Origin: Pirellula staleyi DSM 6068
GTDB lineage: Bacteria; Planctomycetota; Planctomycetia; Pirellulales; Pirellulaceae
Direction of reading: 5' to 3'
NCBI GenBank assembly: GCA_945875845.1
Contig: CAMCMB010000039.1
Location: 1-63,942 of the forward strand
DNA: 63,942 nucleotides
Positions 60,668-63,942 of the stretch are shown here, piece after piece. How positions within the stretch are numbered: position 1 is the first letter of the stretch; each line of letters opens with the position of its first letter. The translations under genes and the position numbers were made by a program. The notes beneath the pieces were generated by a model. The model searched no databases and was not told the DNA's origin. It saw only the letters and a program-made list of their open reading frames with translations.

Positions 60668-63001
60668 TTAGCGCGCGGATTGTATATTCCGAACGGTCGG
60701 TGGGCTGGTGGATCCTGAGTTGCTCGGTGTCGATTCGCTCTCCAACGACAGCGACAGCAAATCTGCAACAGCCAAGAACGGAGATGAGCCAATAGTCCGC
60801 CAATTGATTTTTCGGTTTCCATCCAATGCGAACGTTCCATGTTGCAGTCCGGTTGCGGCGACACAATCGAATTTGGCAAAGGCACGCCCGTCGGGATCTG
60901 CTAGCAACAGGAATGGACAGGGCGTTGACTCAAGCGAGGATTTCAATGCCTCCACACTGTCCGAGGTGACACCAATGACTTGCACTCCACTTAACAAGTA
61001 CGTTGAATAGTGCTCCGTGAACGCAGCAACCTGCTGGGCACAATGCAAGCATCCGTGTCCCTTAAAGAAAAACAGGACTGTCGGCTTACCATCGAATTCG
61101 GTTAGAGAGTGCGTGATTCCATCTCCATCCATCAAGGTAAAGTCCGGCGCGATCGATCCAGGCTTCGATATCGATGTTACCTTCGAGGCGGGAACACTTC
61201 CTCGATCGACAATATCGATCAATTGCATCATCCCTTGGTCTTCGTGATCCAAGATATGGCAATGCTGCACAAACGTACCTACGAAATCCGTGTAACGCGT
61301 TCGCATGGTAACCAAACCGTCACCCGGTATCATCACCGTGTCGCGCCATACGGGACCGTTTTTCAACTTCTCTTCAAGTTTCGGCCTTCCATTTTCCCTG
61401 ACGATCTGTCCATCGACAACGACAGGTACCATAATCGAGGTAACTTCGAAGGGATTGACGTGAATGTGAAAGGGGTGGGTAACGCGACCTACATCATTGA
61501 TCGAACGGAGCGTCCATTCGTCGACATCGTTGAGATAGAGCGTGCGAGCTGTTTCCATGTCAAACGACTTGCCGTCGATCGTAAAAGCCACGGAACTACC
61601 GGCCTTAAAAATGCCATATGTGGCCTCTTGCTTACCGGTAATTTCTTTGTCTTGAATGGACGGCAGACGCAGGTCCTTTAGGCTTTCGGGGTTGGGTAAC
61701 TTCATTTTCACAGGAGCCCCCTCGACGATGATGCGAGCGACGTAGGTGAGCTCTTTGTCCAGCCCGCTCATGGTCGTCGCGGCGGGGGCGGGATCATCGA
61801 CCAAGAAGTATTCGCCTGGAATTGACGGAGCCTGGACCAGCACATCCGATCGATACCCAGGCCATAGTTCAATGGATTCCGATTCGATGATCTTACCCAG
61901 GGCCAAACCGTCGACGGCAATCTCGTGGAAGTTGATTGGAGCTGATTCCTTTTGTTTGCCGATGATCGTGAGCAGAATTTTCTCTCTCTGGCCGCTGTCC
62001 ACGATGCGCCAACGTTCGATCTGACCCGGCTGCATACGGATCACCGGCAGTTGAACACCGTTGACGGTAGTGTGACGTCCCAGTTTCGCCCAATCCGTGG
62101 GACCGAACATGCGATCGGCGTACTCGGCCTCCACCACGCCCGCCTTGAACGTCTTACCGGAATCGTCTGTGTTGATGTAAGGAATCTGGTTTAATACCAT
62201 CACCCGTTCCTTGGCGGCTTTGATCTCAGGGATATTATCCAAACCCGGTTCCTCTTCCTTGGGCTCGATGATTAGCGCGCCCGACATCCCGCTTGCGACG
62301 TCACCGGCTGTAGAACCATGGCGATGTGGATGATACCAGTATGTACCTGTCGTATGATTCTCTGGAATTTCAACGACGTACTCCTGTGTTTGGTAAGGAC
62401 CAACTTGGATGAGCACGTTGTCGCTAATGCCATTCGGCGATACATGCAAGCCATGAAAGTGTATGTTCATCGTATTGAAGCTGTTGATGGTATTCATCAT
62501 GTTGGGTGACCAGCGCTCACCCGGCAAAGTGTTCGCGAAGGTGATAATCAGCTTGTCGCCGGGCTTTGCACGCAACGTCGGGCCGACGAGCTTGCCATTG
62601 AACCCACGTAGATGAACAGGATCTTTCCCAATAAAATGATCCCCGTAGCGAGCTTCCAAAGTCACTCGCAACACTCCTTTCTCAGACCGTCTAATCTCAG
62701 GTTCGACGAACTCTGCCTTGGAGTTCCGAACGAGAGACTGCCATTGAGGTTCTGGTAACAGCGCTTCACGCTTCCTCTCGTCTGCGGGGTCCGCTACGAA
62801 TTCGCGCGACCGTCCCTTGATGGAATTCCAGGTGCTAGGCCCACTGGGCTGTCGGCGATACTCGGTCCATCGCTGTTGCAACTTCTTGTACGCCATCTCT
62901 GCGGCGGCGCGATCACCAAGATCTACTTCTTGCGCCGGAGCCACGACGGCAATACCAAACCAAAACAAATACAAACACACGAACTTCGGAAAGGATCTCA
63001 T
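60668..63001 (-). CDS. Multicopper oxidase fused to a peroxiredoxin domain
   Basis: The 777-residue protein has a signal peptide (FVCLYLFWFGIAVVAPAQ) and cupredoxin domains with all copper motifs: NIHFHGLHV, WYHPHRHGS, HPFHIHVNPF and FVQHCHILDHEDQGMMQ (type 1 Cys-His cluster). At about residue 610 a thioredoxin-fold AhpC/TSA domain starts: SIAPDFTLMDGDGITHSL, FFFKGHGCLHCAQQVAAF with a CxxC pair, and VIGVTSDSVEAL. The fused peroxiredoxin could remove peroxides formed by copper chemistry or keep thiols reduced. Start at ATG 63001 gives a good signal peptide. First gene of the copper oxidase operon. Confidence 0.93.
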   Translation of the reverse strand: MRSFPKFVCLYLFWFGIAVVAPAQEVDLGDRAAAEMAYKKLQQRWTEYRRQPSGPSTWNSIKGRSREFVADPADERKREALLPEPQWQSLVRNSKAEFVEPEIRRSEKGVLRVTLEARYGDHFIGKDPVHLRGFNGKLVGPTLRAKPGDKLIITFANTLPGERWSPNMMNTINSFNTMNIHFHGLHVSPNGISDNVLIQVGPYQTQEYVVEIPENHTTGTYWYHPHRHGSTAGDVASGMSGALIIEPKEEEPGLDNIPEIKAAKERVMVLNQIPYINTDDSGKTFKAGVVEAEYADRMFGPTDWAKLGRHTTVNGVQLPVIRMQPGQIERWRIVDSGQREKILLTIIGKQKESAPINFHEIAVDGLALGKIIESESIELWPGYRSDVLVQAPSIPGEYFLVDDPAPAATTMSGLDKELTYVARIIVEGAPVKMKLPNPESLKDLRLPSIQDKEITGKQEATYGIFKAGSSVAFTIDGKSFDMETARTLYLNDVDEWTLRSINDVGRVTHPFHIHVNPFEVTSIMVPVVVDGQIVRENGRPKLEEKLKNGPVWRDTVMIPGDGLVTMRTRYTDFVGTFVQHCHILDHEDQGMMQLIDIVDRGSVPASKVTSISKPGSIAPDFTLMDGDGITHSLTEFDGKPTVLFFFKGHGCLHCAQQVAAFTEHYSTYLLSGVQVIGVTSDSVEALKSSLESTPCPFLLLADPDGRAFAKFDCVAATGLQHGTFALDGNRKINWRTIGSSPFLAVADLLSLSLESESTPSNSGSTSPPTVRNIQSAR

Positions 63002-63046
63002 GGTTTTGTCTACCGATGATGAAAGGAATGAACACTCTTGAGCCAC

Positions 63047-63431
63047 AGTACGACGACCGGCATCACCGTGTAACGGCCGCCGACGTCGGATTCGTCCCTA
63101 TCATCCAAATCGCAAACGGGGTGTTGCTCGCGACACCATTTTGCGCAGATCTTTAAAAACGACCAATTGCATCGGAGATTTCTCCATCATGCAAATCATC
63201 GTCTCAGCCCGGAGGCGAAATATCCTTGCCATTGGGCGTCAGCCAACAGCCTCAGTTCCGACCATTCTGTGAACCCAGATTGCGACACATTCGATGGGCT
63301 CGTGTCATTGTTTTGGCCCAGCGTGAGTAGCGTAAACGGTGTTCGAGTTTAGCTTAGTGATGAATGGACTAAAGGCTGTTTGTTCTCATTGGGGGCCAGC
63401 CCCCAAACCCCCGGGATTTGTCGCATTGTGG
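63047..63431. other. Gap before the right-hand transposase remnant
   Basis: No gene is supported. It contains a small palindrome TTGGGGGC-CA-GCCCCCAA near 63389-63406 and, from about 63435, an inverted pair GGCAAGTT / AACTTGCC within the transposase remnant's 3' end. These may be remains of an insertion-sequence end. Confidence 0.45.
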
Positions 63432-63770
63432 TCAAAGGCAAGTTAAAGGAGTGGACGCCATAAACGGGCTGCTTACGACGTCCACTAAACTTGCCTTCGA
63501 CGTCGACCCTGCGCTCGGGTTGCTTCCCAGCATTGCCCTATCCTCCGGGCGAGTATTCGTATCATAGCTCACATTTCGTTGCGTGGCTCGTTGTCGTGCA
63601 CGTTCTTCGCGAGCAAGTTCCAATTTGCGATCACGCTCTGCGTGAATTACTTCTTGCCTACCTTCGAGCATGTCGCGTGGTGTTACGTAGCCAATCGCGC
63701 TGTGAAGCCGATGGTCGTTGTAATGGGTCACGAAGTCTGCCACGGCCCGTTTTGCATCCTCCAAGCTCAA
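63432..63770 (-). pseudogene. IS3-type transposase OrfB, C-terminal fragment
   Basis: The readable part has the end of an integrase core: LEDAKRAVADFVTHYNDHRLHSAIGYVTPRDML, which is the usual C-terminus of IS3-family OrfB. A basic helix (RDRKLELAREERARQRATQR) follows. Upstream of about 63770 the frame no longer resembles a transposase and carries a stop near the window's end, so the catalytic Asp residues are missing. The fragment is in the same orientation as the OrfA fragment at 58283 but downstream order is reversed, so the two are not parts of one element. Confidence 0.75.
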
Positions 63771-63942
63771 CGGGGGCTGGATATAGGCAGGATATAGGTG
63801 CCAGGCACGAATGGTGCTGTAGGCCTTAGATGATTGCGCAAGCTCTCTAGCGGCTGAGTGGGTGTTTTGTTAAATTCCACCAACCTTGGCAATTGGTACT
63901 GATTCAAAAACCTGCCTTGGCTAAAATCCAGAACCTTCCTTG

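Noticed and set aside
58283-63770. One split IS3 element with the copper operon inserted in it
   Set aside because: On the minus strand OrfA should lie at the higher coordinate side of OrfB; the order is reversed, so the fragments come from two elements.

Overview
The window reads as a chromosomal segment of a planctomycete, probably of the Pirellula/Rhodopirellula type. Supporting signs are a pseudopilin/DUF1559 protein, a GDSL hydrolase fused to DUF1080, an exported sulfatase, a FliN-like SpoA protein away from any flagellar genes, many secreted or lipobox proteins of unknown role, Kdo synthesis (kdsA), and a heavy load of interspersed palindromic repeats. This assignment rests on gene content only.

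Region by region. 1-1.1 kb: the end of an RHS/YD-repeat gene and a dense cluster of palindromic repeats. 1.2-8.2 kb: a compact integrated element of about 7.0 kb, bounded by a 22-bp direct repeat and inserted in the 3' end of tRNA-Val(GAC). It carries a tyrosine integrase, two small helix-turn-helix proteins, a DUF3987 replication-type protein, a zinc-ribbon protein, and cargo (a short kinase-like protein, a small partner facing it, a coiled-coil protein). 8.4-12.7 kb: a lipid and envelope block with a ketosynthase-like protein lacking its catalytic residues, rpmF, fabD, fabG and kdsA. 13-23.8 kb: a lipoprotein, GDSL-DUF1080 hydrolase, prolyl oligopeptidase, ABC-2 exporter and quinone reductase, separated by repeats. 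24-30.5 kb: a tightly coupled operon of three trypsin/HtrA-like proteins in which the catalytic triad is progressively lost. 30.6-47.8 kb: purF, hemL, TlpA-like and FHA-like proteins, DksA-type zinc finger, FliN-like protein, a very large BNR-type protein, parvulin, DTW-domain protein and sulfatase.

48-53 kb is the most unusual chromosomal region. It holds an ECF-like sigma factor, a small six-cysteine exported peptide (frameshifted in this sequence), a membrane-anchored protein, a papain/C39-like peptidase fused to rhodanese, and a MauE-like membrane domain fused to a pseudopilin/DUF1559 domain. The last three genes overlap by 4 nt each. I infer a thiol/peptide maturation or surface-display system.

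53-58 kb: a MacB/LolCDE-type exporter, an epimerase and an HD hydrolase. 58.2-63.9 kb: a copper oxidase operon (multicopper oxidase fused to peroxiredoxin, tyrosinase, lipoprotein) lying between two IS3-type transposase remnants.

Two observations deserve most attention. First, the element's integrase gene runs through the attachment core, so excision should replace its tRNA-antisense C-terminus with a different in-frame tail. Second, the 48-53 kb redox/peptide/pseudopilin cassette does not match a system I can name. All assignments are from reading motifs; no database search was run.
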